Of a stretch of DNA of 64,000 bases, positions 1 through 7,504 are shown piece after piece (position 1 is the first letter of the stretch; each line of letters starts with the position of its first letter). Under the pieces are notes generated by a model. That model was not told where the DNA came from, made no database searches, and saw nothing but the letters and a program-made list of their open reading frames with translations. A program made the position numbers and the translations under genes. Origin of the DNA: Candidatus Limnocylindrales bacterium (lineage in GTDB: Bacteria > Desulfobacterota > Binatia > UBA1149 > CAITLU01). The stretch is taken from contig DATNBU010000029.1 of assembly GCA_035571835.1 (NCBI GenBank), positions 124,001 to 188,000 on the forward strand, read 5' to 3'.

Positions 1-861
1 CTCTGTCCGATGATGGACCGACTCGAACGGCTACAACGGATGCGCGCGGGCGAATTCGTGCAGTGACGAGGACAGAGTAACCGCTGGCCTGCGATCGGCT
101 GCTAGACGTTCGCGATACCGGCATCACCGCCTATCTCGCGAACTACGGCTCGCTCAAGACCGTCACCCGTTCGCACCCGGCGAAAGCCCGCCGATCATCA
201 GATCCTAGGGCGGCACGATTCACGCGCTCTCTCTAGAATCTCGACGGGAACTCTACGCCTCGATACAACCGTTCCCGCGATCCGAGCAAGAGGAGTTATA
301 CCGTCCCCACAACTCTTTCGACTACGTGGCTGGCGGATGGAAGACCATCCTGAGTGCCTATCCGGTCAAGATGACCGGCAGCCGCAACTCACATCGACTA
401 CGAATCTGCGGGGAAAAGAAAAGGGCGGGCCGTTGCCGACCCACCCTTTTCTGACTCGCTTCGTAAGTGCTTTCGCACCGGGAGCGCGTCGGACACGGAT
501 GACTTCTGGATCGCGCGCACAACGTCGCGAAATCTCTAAAGTCGTACAGGGACACTATCGACGAGGCCGCCGGCAGTCAAATTTTTTCGTGCATTACGGT
601 ACGCACTTGCGTACCGTAAGTCCGTATAAAGTTACTGGATAGCACTACTTACCGCGTTTCTTCTCCGCCGTTTCGTTGACCGAATGCCGATTGGAGTGTA
701 CCTCTTCATTAAGGCTTCTCGACGGGCAGTGGAAGCCTCGTTTTCTTAGCTTTGGGAGCGCGTCGGACAACTCCTCCCGATTAAGCTGGCAAACCTTTTA
801 AGCCGCCCAATCGCTCGGGGCCCGCGGAGTCACTACCGCGAGCGCCGGAATGGAGGACGTT
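1..861. other. Stretch without a recognisable intact gene
   Basis: No long open frame with a convincing start or family motif is visible on either strand. The first 66 bases are open on the plus strand and end in TGA at 64-66 (residues LCPMMDRLERLQRMRAGEF...), which could be the 3' end of a gene beginning outside the window. A second coding-like stretch at about 81-200 reads LLDVRDTGITAYLANYGSL and stops within 50 codons. I do not recognise either. Base composition is less GC-rich than the rest of the window. Together with the broken restriction gene next door, this looks like decaying accessory DNA. Confidence 0.4.
594..619. repeat. 11-bp inverted repeat (hairpin or operator-like palindrome)
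   Basis: Arms ttacggtacgc and gcgtaccgtaa are perfect complements around a 4-nt spacer (actt). Neither side is followed by a T-run, so a terminator is not indicated. The nearest plausible gene starts at 862 on the plus strand. It may be a protein-binding site or a leftover end of a mobile element. Confidence 0.4.
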
Positions 862-1023
862 ATGAGGCTACCTCGTCACGTGGCAGCGTTGTGGGCAGAC
901 CTATGCAAGGTATTCGTTCCCGAGCGCCTGGCCACAGCATCGCACGTGTTCCAGATCATCGGTGCCGTTGCCGGACTTGGCATGTTTCTTTTCGCACTGC
1001 TTGATCGCCTTCCACACCGGTAG
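862..1023 (+). CDS. Small hypothetical membrane protein (53 aa)
   Basis: ATG at 862 follows a good Shine-Dalgarno (ggagg, 852-856) at proper spacing, and the frame closes with TAG at 1021. The protein has a basic start (MRLPRH), an amphipathic N-half and one likely membrane segment (about residues 31-48, IIGAVAGLGMFLFALL). No family is recognised. The ribosome-binding site and the single membrane helix are the only support for it being real. It lies in a region of broken genes. Confidence 0.4.
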   Translation: MRLPRHVAALWADLCKVFVPERLATASHVFQIIGAVAGLGMFLFALLDRLPHR

Positions 1024-1254
1024 TGAGGAATTCGTTCTCAATCCGGCTGATGAACGCCTGCGGAGAGTTGCCGTGGACCTACATGGTTAGGTCCGGCCGA
1101 GTGGAAAAAAATCGCCGCCAATAGCGGAGACGGTTCGCGCACCGGCTCACGCAATCGGGCCAGCTTTCTCGCCGGCTTGCCGTGGATGTCCTGCGGCGTC
1201 TGCGACAGCTTCCTCGGCGGTGGCGACTTCGGCAGGTTCCTCTCCTGGTAGCAC

Positions 1255-1595
1255 CGTCCCAAGTGGTCGTACCTTGATTCAGGGAAAGATACGCCGCCGA
1301 TCCGTTTTCTGAGAAAAGGTAGACGAGATACCAGCCTCTTCGCGCGTCAGGCGAGTGAGCTTTTGAATAGAGCCTTACCCAGGGAACTTTATTCCTTTTG
1401 TCCGGTACCGTCTCGACCTTCCGCCGCTAAATCCTGCGCGCTCTCCGGCATCAACGGAAGAAGCATGGGAATTTTGTCACGAAGCCAGCGAGCCCCATCA
1501 CCTCGAATAGCAATTCCACGACGTCGCATGCCGTCTGTATTCGTCGAGAAGAAGTCCGGTTGCAGTTCCAATACCGCTTGTATGACGCTCTTCAT
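1255..1595 (-). pseudogene. Frameshifted remnant of an MrcB-like N-terminal domain (DUF3578) protein
   Basis: From ATG 1595 (preceded by a gagag-type ribosome site) the frame reads MKSVIQAVLELQPDFFSTNT, then RRGIAIRG and AAEGRDGTGQK, before a stop at 1389. Moving one base at about 1391-1399 restores KVPWVRLYSKAHSPD, then GWYLVYLFSENGSAAYLSL and NQGTTTWDG. Both halves are, in order, the expected pattern of the MrcB-like N-terminal domain: NT.xM..RG, EGRDGTG, PWVR, GWYxVYLF, LSLNQGTT. In known proteins this domain sits in front of McrB-type or HNH restriction modules. Here the frame decays after about 1255 and no downstream domain or partner is seen, so a dead restriction gene is inferred. The family assignment is from memory of motifs, not from a search. 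Confidence 0.6.
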
Positions 1596-1737
1596 ACTCT
1601 CTCTCGAGGCGCACGTGCGCCCTTCAATCCTCCAACGTTCGAAAGCGCCATGGCATTCCGTCTACTTTCGCGCGCCACTTCGTCGTTGGAATTTTATCGG
1701 GTGCTGAAGAAAGCTTTCCATGGTCATATAAAAGAGA

Positions 1738-1821
1738 TGCCGGGACCGGGATTCGAACCCGGACGACGTTTCCGTCAGGGGATTTTAAGTCCCCAGTGTC
1801 TACCAGTTCCACCATCCCGGC
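1738..1821 (-). tRNA. tRNA-Leu (TAA anticodon)
   Basis: The reverse complement begins gccgggatggtggaactgg and ends in the T-arm ggttcgaatcc followed by cccggca. The 7-bp acceptor stem (gccggga/tcccggc) pairs, the anticodon stem-loop ctggggACTTAAAATcccc carries TAA, and a long variable arm typical of leucine tRNA is present. Discriminator A. No CCA is encoded. The 5' half of this gene is duplicated at 2626-2664. Confidence 0.95.
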
Positions 1822-1830
1822 GTGAGATGG
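1783..1830. repeat. 48-bp direct repeat, copy 1 (5' half of tRNA-Leu plus 9 bp upstream)
   Basis: These 48 bases are identical to 2626-2673. The identity starts exactly in the tRNA-Leu anticodon loop and runs through the D-arm, the acceptor 5' strand and 9 bp upstream of the gene (minus-strand sense). This copy is part of the intact tRNA. The two copies bracket one membrane-protein gene. Confidence 0.9.
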
Positions 1831-1839
1831 GCGCCGCGT

Positions 1840-2463
1840 CTAGTCAGCTGATCGCGCGAGTCCGGCATACCCCGAAGCCGACGAAACTGGACCGTCGACG
1901 ACAGGCCTGCGGCAAGTCTGGCAATACCTGACAGACGTTGACCATACGAGATGCCCGGCCGTACATCGTGGCAACACGTCACGTCCGGCAACTCTGATCG
2001 CGGACCACAGTACTGAAAGAGCAAAGGCATAAGCGGCCATCCAGCAGCCCGAGAACCACTGAAGCTCGGTATCCGGTGTGGCAGTGTGGCCAGGCCGAGT
2101 GCTGATCAATAGCACGGCAAGACAGATGAACACATACGCCCCGAAAAACGTTGTCGTCCGTCTCATCCACGCCGGGCAACCGCGGAGAAGAAGTTGCCCC
2201 CGTAGATTGAAGGGGATCTCGAAAATGTAACTCGCGTCGACCCAGGACTTGGCATTGAACAGCAGCGGTTGAGCGATCAATACCGTCGGAACCACTACCA
2301 CGATCGCCCCGAGGTGGAGCAGCCCCGTCATCTCGCCGAATGGGGACGGCAGGCGAAGAAGCGTCAGGACGTGCACGAGCATGCTTGCGCTGAGGCCAAA
2401 AGCTGCCAGCGGGACGAACGGCTTGAGCATCTTCCTTCCACGTCGACGATTCCTGGGAGACAC
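1840..2463 (-). CDS. Hypothetical multi-pass membrane protein (207 aa)
   Basis: A GTG start at 2463 is favoured because aaaggag lies 6 nt upstream; an internal ATG at 2430 is the alternative. Hydrophobic segments lie around residues 15-37 (FVPLAAFGLSASMLVHVL), 45-70, 105-123 (FFGAYVFICLAVLLIS) and 140-158, giving four likely membrane helices. The C-terminal tail has a CQTC pair (YCQTCRRP) that could bind a metal or form a disulfide. I recognise no family. It is the only gene between the two tRNA-Leu repeats and ends 18 nt upstream of the intact tRNA on the same strand. Confidence 0.7.
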   Translation of the reverse strand: MSPRNRRRGRKMLKPFVPLAAFGLSASMLVHVLTLLRLPSPFGEMTGLLHLGAIVVVVPTVLIAQPLLFNAKSWVDASYIFEIPFNLRGQLLLRGCPAWMRRTTTFFGAYVFICLAVLLISTRPGHTATPDTELQWFSGCWMAAYAFALSVLWSAIRVAGRDVLPRCTAGHLVWSTSVRYCQTCRRPVVDGPVSSASGYAGLARSAD

Positions 2464-2625
2464 GTGGAACTCCTTTCAACCAATGCCCGTCTTAAACGGC
2501 CTGCCCCAATGTTGCCCACATTCTCGTGCCAAGCATTCCGGTGATGTCCAACGATGTGGACGGCGAACACCGGCAACTCTACGCTGCCATTGCAGATCGC
2601 CGTAAAGCACCATCACTTCGCAGCC

Positions 2626-2673
2626 TTTTAAGTCCCCAGTGTCTACCAGTTCCACCATCCCGGCGTGAGATGG
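2626..2673. repeat. 48-bp direct repeat, copy 2 (orphan 5' half of tRNA-Leu)
   Basis: Identical to 1783-1830. Here the tRNA-Leu sequence stops in the anticodon loop (ggggacttaaaa) and continues into unrelated sequence (ggctgcgaag), so only the 5' half is present and it cannot make a tRNA. The breakpoint in the anticodon loop matches the usual crossover position of tyrosine integrases that target tRNA genes. 2674-2783 holds nothing I recognise. Confidence 0.85.
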
Positions 2674-2783
2674 TCGCGTCAGTTTAATCAGCTACTTGCG
2701 ATGCTTCGCAACTCGCGCAGCCGGAGTGATCGGAGTGACTTGCCCGTGATTTGCCCCGTCCTGCAGGCGACTGATGAGATCGT

Positions 2784-3881
2784 CTACGCGGCGAGCCGCC
2801 GGTCAAGCAGTTCCGAGAGTCGCTGCCGGGTCAGTTCCAAGCGGATGCCCCAGAGCTCTCCTACCCGTTCATCCGTAAGGCGGCCGTGCTTGCGCAGCAT
2901 CGTCGCATCGGCCTTCGCTACGAGCCGCAAGCTGTCACCGTTTACGGTCGTCGGTCGCTCGATTCTTTCGAGCCCGCACAGCGCCTTCTGGATCGCGGGC
3001 CGCACCCTGTCGGGATGGCGCTCGAGGAGCCAGTCCAGCAGTGCCCACGAGAAATCGGCGTGGGAACGCTCCTCCCGCGCGATCTGCTCAAGCACGGCAC
3101 CGGTGATCGGTTCCTCGCAAGCGAGCGAGCACTCGCAGGCGACATCCGCATTAAAATCCTCCAGCTGGCAGCCGTCGGTCAAACTCTCGCTTGCGAGCGT
3201 GACGATCGGATCGGCCTTCGAATCGAGGCCGCCGAGAAGCAGGTCCGGCATCGCCTCGACGCTGTGGGACCGTCCGCCGTATCCGGCCGCCAGCGCGAAG
3301 CAGAGCCGCGTGTGCTCGATCTCTTGTAGCGCGGCGCGATGAGCCCACTCCATAAGCTCGGACGGCGCGCCGACTGCTGCGAGCATCCACGAGATGCGTG
3401 AGAATGCCGGAACCGACGCGTGCTCTTTCTGCGCGTCGTGGAGCCAGAGCGCTTCGAGAGCCGTTCGCGTCGCTTGGTCCAGTCCGGATGCGTCGGGCCG
3501 TGCGCCGCGCGTCCAATCACTCCCTTTGCGAAGCTCAGGGAAAAGCTGGCGGCCGCGCACTCGAAGCGGTCGGCCCCAGGCCAGGCCGGGGATGACTCCC
3601 GCGCCGAAAAACAGGGGCGCCGTCAGCATCGCCACCATGCCCGACGCACGAGGCAGCGAGAATGCGCCCACCGCGAACTGAATCAGACACAGAACAATCA
3701 GGCTGAGGAACATCGCCGGGACCAGCCGGTCCGCCCCAGGTATGTCGAAAAAGATCACTGACCACAGTCCGCACACGACTGTGGCGTTCAGCAGTACCAT
3801 CCGCATCGCAAAATCCAGTCCCGCTGATCTCGGTGCGTCATCGCCAGACGAAGCCGGTGTCGCGTGTTCGTTCATGCTCAT
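2784..3881 (-). CDS. Membrane-anchored ferritin-like (putative diiron) protein, 365 aa
   Basis: Start ATG 3881 (MSMNEH) has ggagg about 10 nt upstream. Residues 24-100 contain three hydrophobic segments (VLLNATVVCGLWSVIF; FLSLIVLCLIQFAVGAF; APLFFGAGVIPGLAW). A cytoplasmic or periplasmic ferritin-like four-helix region follows from about residue 135: EHASVPAF near 153, EIEHTRLCFAL near 187, then EEP and REERSHADF. This E..H / E..H pattern is that of ferritin-like domains with a carboxylate-bridged diiron site. The substrate is unknown. The gene follows a 23-codon leader ORF (3957-3886) by 4 nt and is probably translated by coupling to it. Confidence 0.7.
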   Translation of the reverse strand: MSMNEHATPASSGDDAPRSAGLDFAMRMVLLNATVVCGLWSVIFFDIPGADRLVPAMFLSLIVLCLIQFAVGAFSLPRASGMVAMLTAPLFFGAGVIPGLAWGRPLRVRGRQLFPELRKGSDWTRGARPDASGLDQATRTALEALWLHDAQKEHASVPAFSRISWMLAAVGAPSELMEWAHRAALQEIEHTRLCFALAAGYGGRSHSVEAMPDLLLGGLDSKADPIVTLASESLTDGCQLEDFNADVACECSLACEEPITGAVLEQIAREERSHADFSWALLDWLLERHPDRVRPAIQKALCGLERIERPTTVNGDSLRLVAKADATMLRKHGRLTDERVGELWGIRLELTRQRLSELLDRRLAA

Positions 3882-3885
3882 GATC

Positions 3886-3957
3886 TCACTGCCTCCGAAC
3901 CGCGATTGGAACAGAGAGCGACAAGACCAATGACAAAAAGCACATCCTGAATCGCAT
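3886..3957 (-). CDS. 23-codon hydrophobic leader ORF upstream of the ferritin-like gene
   Basis: ATG 3957 has an unusually strong Shine-Dalgarno (aggaggtg, within 3961-3970). The peptide is Met-Arg-rich then hydrophobic (MRFRMCFLSLVLSLSVPIAV) and stops at 3886, only 4 nt before the ATG of the next gene. The very strong ribosome site in front of a tiny ORF directly abutting a larger gene suggests a translation-coupling leader. A tiny secreted or membrane peptide is the alternative. No known family. Confidence 0.4.
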   Translation of the reverse strand: MRFRMCFLSLVLSLSVPIAVRRQ

Positions 3958-4122
3958 GACCCACCTCCTGTTCGACTGTTGTGTAGCATTGCCGGTACTT
4001 ACTAGACTAGTTGCCGGTGTCATCGTTTCTTCGCGAGAATCAGTTGGAGCTGATCCCGGTGCCGAGACGTCCGCGATGGTCCCGGATTTCGACCCTTTCC
4101 CGTCTATGCGAGCGATGAGAGC

Positions 4123-4509
4123 ATGAGCGAACCGGAGCATCCGATCGACCCGGCGCACGTCGAGCTTTCGAGGCAGGCCTCGGTCCCACCTTCCGGTCTG
4201 CTGGTGACCTGCTTACTTGTGTTCTGCACCGTGCCAGTCGCCTTCGGGCTCATGCTAATGTTCGAGATGAGCAGCTTCGATCGGCACGGAAGCTTCCGCG
4301 CACCGATCTTCATGCTCTGCGCGCTGCTGAGCTTCGGAGCGCAACTTACGATTGTCCCGTTCGCGCTCTGGAGGCTCATACGGAATCCGTCGTCGCGGCT
4401 GCCCGGCAACGTTCTCGCGCTGGCCGCCTGCGAGGCGGTGTATCTGTTCTTCATCGTCAATGCGCTGCGCGTCTCGGGGCCGCTCGTGACGCAGTGGCTC
4501 AATCACTAG
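4123..4509 (+). CDS. Small hypothetical membrane protein (128 aa)
   Basis: ATG 4123 opens a 128-residue protein with four hydrophobic stretches: about 25-48 (LLVTCLLVFCTVPVAFGLMLMF), 59-82 (IFMLCALLSFGAQLTIVPFALW), 95-118 (ALAACEAVYLFFIVNAL), plus a short C-terminal one. The charged N-terminus is soluble. No family is recognised. It is divergent from the ferritin-like gene and convergent with the lipoprotein gene; 4510-4698 between them shows nothing recognisable. Confidence 0.6.
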   Translation: MSEPEHPIDPAHVELSRQASVPPSGLLVTCLLVFCTVPVAFGLMLMFEMSSFDRHGSFRAPIFMLCALLSFGAQLTIVPFALWRLIRNPSSRLPGNVLALAACEAVYLFFIVNALRVSGPLVTQWLNH

Positions 4510-4698
4510 CCGCTCGTTCGCTGCGCCCCGGTCAACCGCACGTGACCGATGCGCCGAGCCAGCGATCGTAGTCACGCCGATGTCCGAACACAGGGTTGGT
4601 CGCGCGCACCCGCCGCACGGTCGCCGCACGGACGCTGATCTGCGAAGATGACCGGCCGATCGGCCGGTCTCAATCCAGGAAGTAAGGTGAGAGACGCG

Positions 4699-4995
4699 TC
4701 AGTGCGACGCGTTGATCATCGCCTGGTGCTCCGACTCCTCCATGCAGTTCTCGTTCGCATAGATGGAGAAGTCTCCGCCGGACGCCAGCATCACGGCCTG
4801 GATCGGAGCGGTGATGATGTCGCCGACAACCGCAGGCGGCGCGGCCAGCACGAACGCCCAGGTCCGGTTGGCGTGCCGGGGCGGACATTCCGGCGTTCCG
4901 AGGAAGGCGTGGTCCGTCCACTGGGTGAACGCACAGCCGGACAGCCCGGAGAGCGTGGCAAGCACACTCAGAATACGCAGCGATTTAACGACCAT
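4699..4995 (-). CDS. Small lipoprotein, possibly YceK/YidQ-like (98 aa)
   Basis: ATG 4995 has gggaggg 5 nt upstream. The N-terminus is a lipoprotein signal with the lipobox LSGC (Cys21), so the mature protein is a lipid-anchored envelope protein. After Cys21 comes FTQWTDHAFLGTPE, then a hydrophobic PAVVGDIITAPIQAVMLAS segment. A hydrophobic D(I/T)..P.. run near the C-terminus of a tiny lipoprotein resembles the YceK/YidQ (DUF1375) family, but that match is weak. Upstream in-frame ATG codons exist, but they lack a signal sequence and ribosome site. Confidence 0.65.
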   Translation of the reverse strand: MVVKSLRILSVLATLSGLSGCAFTQWTDHAFLGTPECPPRHANRTWAFVLAAPPAVVGDIITAPIQAVMLASGGDFSIYANENCMEESEHQAMINASH

Positions 4996-5343
4996 GGATC
5001 CCTCCCTTTTATGCGACGGACTATGAGCCCGAGCCCCACCGGACCCTTCCATCGCCCGCGAAGATATTTCGCAAGTCGGCTCCGTGTCAACGACGGGGGG
5101 GCAATTGACTGCGAATTGCCTCTCCGACGGCTGTCCCGGTCGGATCGACACCCTCGCCTCAGGGTCTTCGCCCGGGACCCCATCGTGACACTAAAAACGC
5201 CCCCTGACCGCAGCGTGGTGGGCGTAGTCGGTTAATCCGGCCGGCCGCATTGACGCGAGCCATCGATGGCCGCAGCGTTTTCCAAAGACGAGCGACAACC
5301 AGACCTCGCGCGCCAGCGGTGTAACACACCAGAGGAGATGATC

Positions 5344-5874
5344 ATGGCTTCCAAGTCGCCTTCGAAATCAAAATCCACAGAGAAATCCAGCAGCATCATG
5401 CAGTCGATCGACGTCGACGTGCCGGTCCGCACCGCCTACAACCAGTGGACGCAGTTCGAGGAGTTCCCGCAGTTCATGCAGGGTGTCGAGAGCGTCGTGC
5501 AGATCGACGACGACACTCTGCGCTGGAAGGCCGAGATCGGCGGCAAGACCAAGGAATGGACCGCGCAGATCACCGAGCAGACCCCGGACAAACGCATTGC
5601 GTGGACGAGCACGAGCGGTGCGCTCAACGCCGGGGTCGTAACGTTCCATCGCATCTCGGACGACCAGTGCCGCGTGGCGCTGCAGATGGACTATGAGCCG
5701 GAAGGCGTCGTCGAAAACGTCGGCGACGCGATCGGCGTGGTCGAGTGGAACGTGCGGCAGAACCTCGAGCGCTTCAAGGAATTCATCGAATCGCGGGGCC
5801 ACGAAACCGGCGCGTTCCGCGGCAAGATCGATTCGCCGGATGACGCGGCTTCCAAGTCGAGCCACCGACACTGA
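5344..5874 (+). CDS. SRPBCC / polyketide cyclase-dehydrase family protein (176 aa)
   Basis: The start at ATG 5344 is 6 nt after gaggag (5332-5337); ATG 5338 is also in frame. A Lys/Ser-rich N-terminus (MASKSPSKSKSTEKSS) precedes the conserved START-like core from about residue 20: SIDVDVPVRTAYNQWTQFEE, FPQFMQGVESV, DDTLRWKAEIGGK, ITEQTPDKRIAW. This is the usual pattern of the SRPBCC fold with a hydrophobic ligand pocket, as in YndB/CoxG-like and stress-associated cyclase-dehydrase proteins. Ligand and role are not deducible. The basic tail ends in SSHRH. Confidence 0.8.
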   Translation: MASKSPSKSKSTEKSSSIMQSIDVDVPVRTAYNQWTQFEEFPQFMQGVESVVQIDDDTLRWKAEIGGKTKEWTAQITEQTPDKRIAWTSTSGALNAGVVTFHRISDDQCRVALQMDYEPEGVVENVGDAIGVVEWNVRQNLERFKEFIESRGHETGAFRGKIDSPDDAASKSSHRH

Positions 5875-5887
5875 CCATCGCTTCGCG

Positions 5888-5938
5888 GGCTCGATATCGG
5901 GCTTTGTCCGCATTTGTGGGCAGGCTCGATATCGAGCC
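5888..5938. promoter_or_regulatory. Pair of 16-bp palindromes (putative operators) upstream of the aldehyde dehydrogenase gene
   Basis: A perfect palindrome ggctcgatatcgagcc lies at 5923-5938 and a near copy ggctcgatatcgggct at 5888-5903. Their centres are 35 bp apart, a little over three helical turns. A weak promoter-like ttgtcc (5904-5909) with cgatat 17 nt later lies between and within them. They are about 140 bp upstream of the aldehyde dehydrogenase ATG. Binding by a dimeric regulator is inferred; no regulator gene is adjacent. Confidence 0.4.
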
Positions 5939-6075
5939 GGATCGCGCCTCGCAGCAGCCATGCGCACGGTCCCCGGGGACACCTCCTCGGGCCTGTTGTG
6001 CCCCCTCGTTCCAAAGGCTAAAGGCCGCAGTACGGCACTGGCGCCGCGCACCGGCGCCGGCGGCAAGGAGGCATC

Positions 6076-7491
6076 ATGGCTGCGACCGCTGCTAACCTCG
6101 TATTCGACACTTCGGCGCGCGACCGCATCGCGGCAATTCCTGGCAGACTGCGCAAAACGTTCCGCAGCGGCCGTACGCGGCCGATCGCATGGAGGCTCGA
6201 GCAGCTCCGCGCGGTCGAGAAGCTCCTGCGCGAAAACTCCGAAGCGCTGCAGAAGGCGCTCGCGTCCGACCTCGGCAAGCCCGCGCTCGAAGCGATGGCC
6301 GCCGACATCGGAATGCCGCTCGGCGAAGCATCGCTCGCGATCAAGAACCTCTCGAGCTGGATGCGGCCGAAGCACGTCGCGCAGCCGCTCGTGCAGCGTC
6401 CCGGCAAATCCTGGATCCAGTACGATCCGCTCGGCGTCATCCTGATCATCGCGCCGTGGAACTACCCGGTGCAGCTCACGTTCAATCCGCTCGTCGCGGC
6501 GATCGCTGCCGGCAACTGCGCGGTAATCAAGCCATCCGAAATGACGCCGGCAACCTCGAAGCTGATCGCGGAGCTGGTGCCGAAGTACCTCGACAACGAC
6601 TGCATTGCGGTCGTCGAAGGCGCGGTAGACGAGACGGGCGTGCTCCTCGAGCAGCAGTTCGACCACATCCTCTACACCGGCAACGGCCGCGTGGCGCGCA
6701 TCGTCATGGAAGCGGCCGCGAAGCACCTTACGCCGGTAACCCTCGAGCTCGGCGGCAAGAGCCCGTGCATCGTCATGGAGGACGCCAACCTCGATGTCGC
6801 GGCACACCGCATCGCGTGGGGGAAATGGACAAACGCCGGACAGACCTGCACGGCGCCCGACTACGTGCTCGTACACGAGAGCGTCGAGAAGCCGCTCGTC
6901 GACAAGCTCAAAGCCGTGCTAAAAGAGTTCTACGGCGAGAACCCGCGACAATCGAAGGACTATCCGCGCATCGTCAGCGACCGCCATGTCGATCGGCTCG
7001 CAGCGCTGATCGAAGACGGCACCGAGGTCGCGGCCGGCGGCGAGCACGACCGCGCCGAGCGCTACTTCGCACCGACGATTCTCACCGGCGTAAAGCCCGA
7101 CTCCAAAGCGATGGCCGACGAGATCTTCGGACCGGTGCTTCCGATGCTGACGATCGGCGGCATCGACCAGGCGATCGACTTCATCAACGATCGCGACAAG
7201 CCGCTCGCGCTCTACGTCTTCACAGCCGACAGCAAGGTCTCCGATCGCGTGCTCACCGAGACCAGCTCGGGCGGTGCGTGCGTCAACGCGACGCTGTGGC
7301 ACGTGGCCAATCCGAATCTTCCGTTCGGCGGCGTCGGTCCGAGCGGCATGGGCGCGTACCACGGGCGCTGGGGATTCGAGGCGCTGAGTCACCGCAAGGC
7401 TGTTACCGACAAACCCACGTCGATGGATGCCAAGGTCGCCTACCCTCCGTACACGAAGATCAAGGAGTGGCTCGTCCGCAAGTTCATGTAG
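6076..7491 (+). CDS. NAD(P)-dependent aldehyde dehydrogenase, class 3-like (471 aa)
   Basis: ATG 6076 follows aaggagg. All catalytic landmarks of the aldehyde dehydrogenase superfamily are visible: APWNYP with Asn129, the cofactor-binding KPSEMTPAT (152-160), the TGNGRVARIV turn, the general base in LELGGKSP (Glu224), the nucleophile Cys258 in NAGQTCTAPDY, and EIFGPVLP further on. The short length (about 470), the ALDH3-type C-terminus (LPFGGVGPSGMGAYHG) and the near-terminal SHRKAV suggest the class 3 / fatty-aldehyde group. It oxidises an aldehyde to the carboxylate in the cytoplasm. Only 13 nt separate it from the PQQ alcohol dehydrogenase gene, so it may handle aldehydes made by that enzyme. 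Confidence 0.93.
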   Translation: MAATAANLVFDTSARDRIAAIPGRLRKTFRSGRTRPIAWRLEQLRAVEKLLRENSEALQKALASDLGKPALEAMAADIGMPLGEASLAIKNLSSWMRPKHVAQPLVQRPGKSWIQYDPLGVILIIAPWNYPVQLTFNPLVAAIAAGNCAVIKPSEMTPATSKLIAELVPKYLDNDCIAVVEGAVDETGVLLEQQFDHILYTGNGRVARIVMEAAAKHLTPVTLELGGKSPCIVMEDANLDVAAHRIAWGKWTNAGQTCTAPDYVLVHESVEKPLVDKLKAVLKEFYGENPRQSKDYPRIVSDRHVDRLAALIEDGTEVAAGGEHDRAERYFAPTILTGVKPDSKAMADEIFGPVLPMLTIGGIDQAIDFINDRDKPLALYVFTADSKVSDRVLTETSSGGACVNATLWHVANPNLPFGGVGPSGMGAYHGRWGFEALSHRKAVTDKPTSMDAKVAYPPYTKIKEWLVRKFM

Positions 7492-7504
7492 ACGACGACC
7501 GAGC

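Noticed and set aside
1624..2658. Short minus-strand ORFs beginning MVELVDTGDLK at 1815 and 2658
   Set aside because: They are translations of the tRNA-Leu gene and of its duplicated 5' half, a well-known annotation artefact.
5368..6876. 502-codon minus-strand frame
   Set aside because: Antisense to the SRPBCC and aldehyde dehydrogenase genes, with no recognisable domain.
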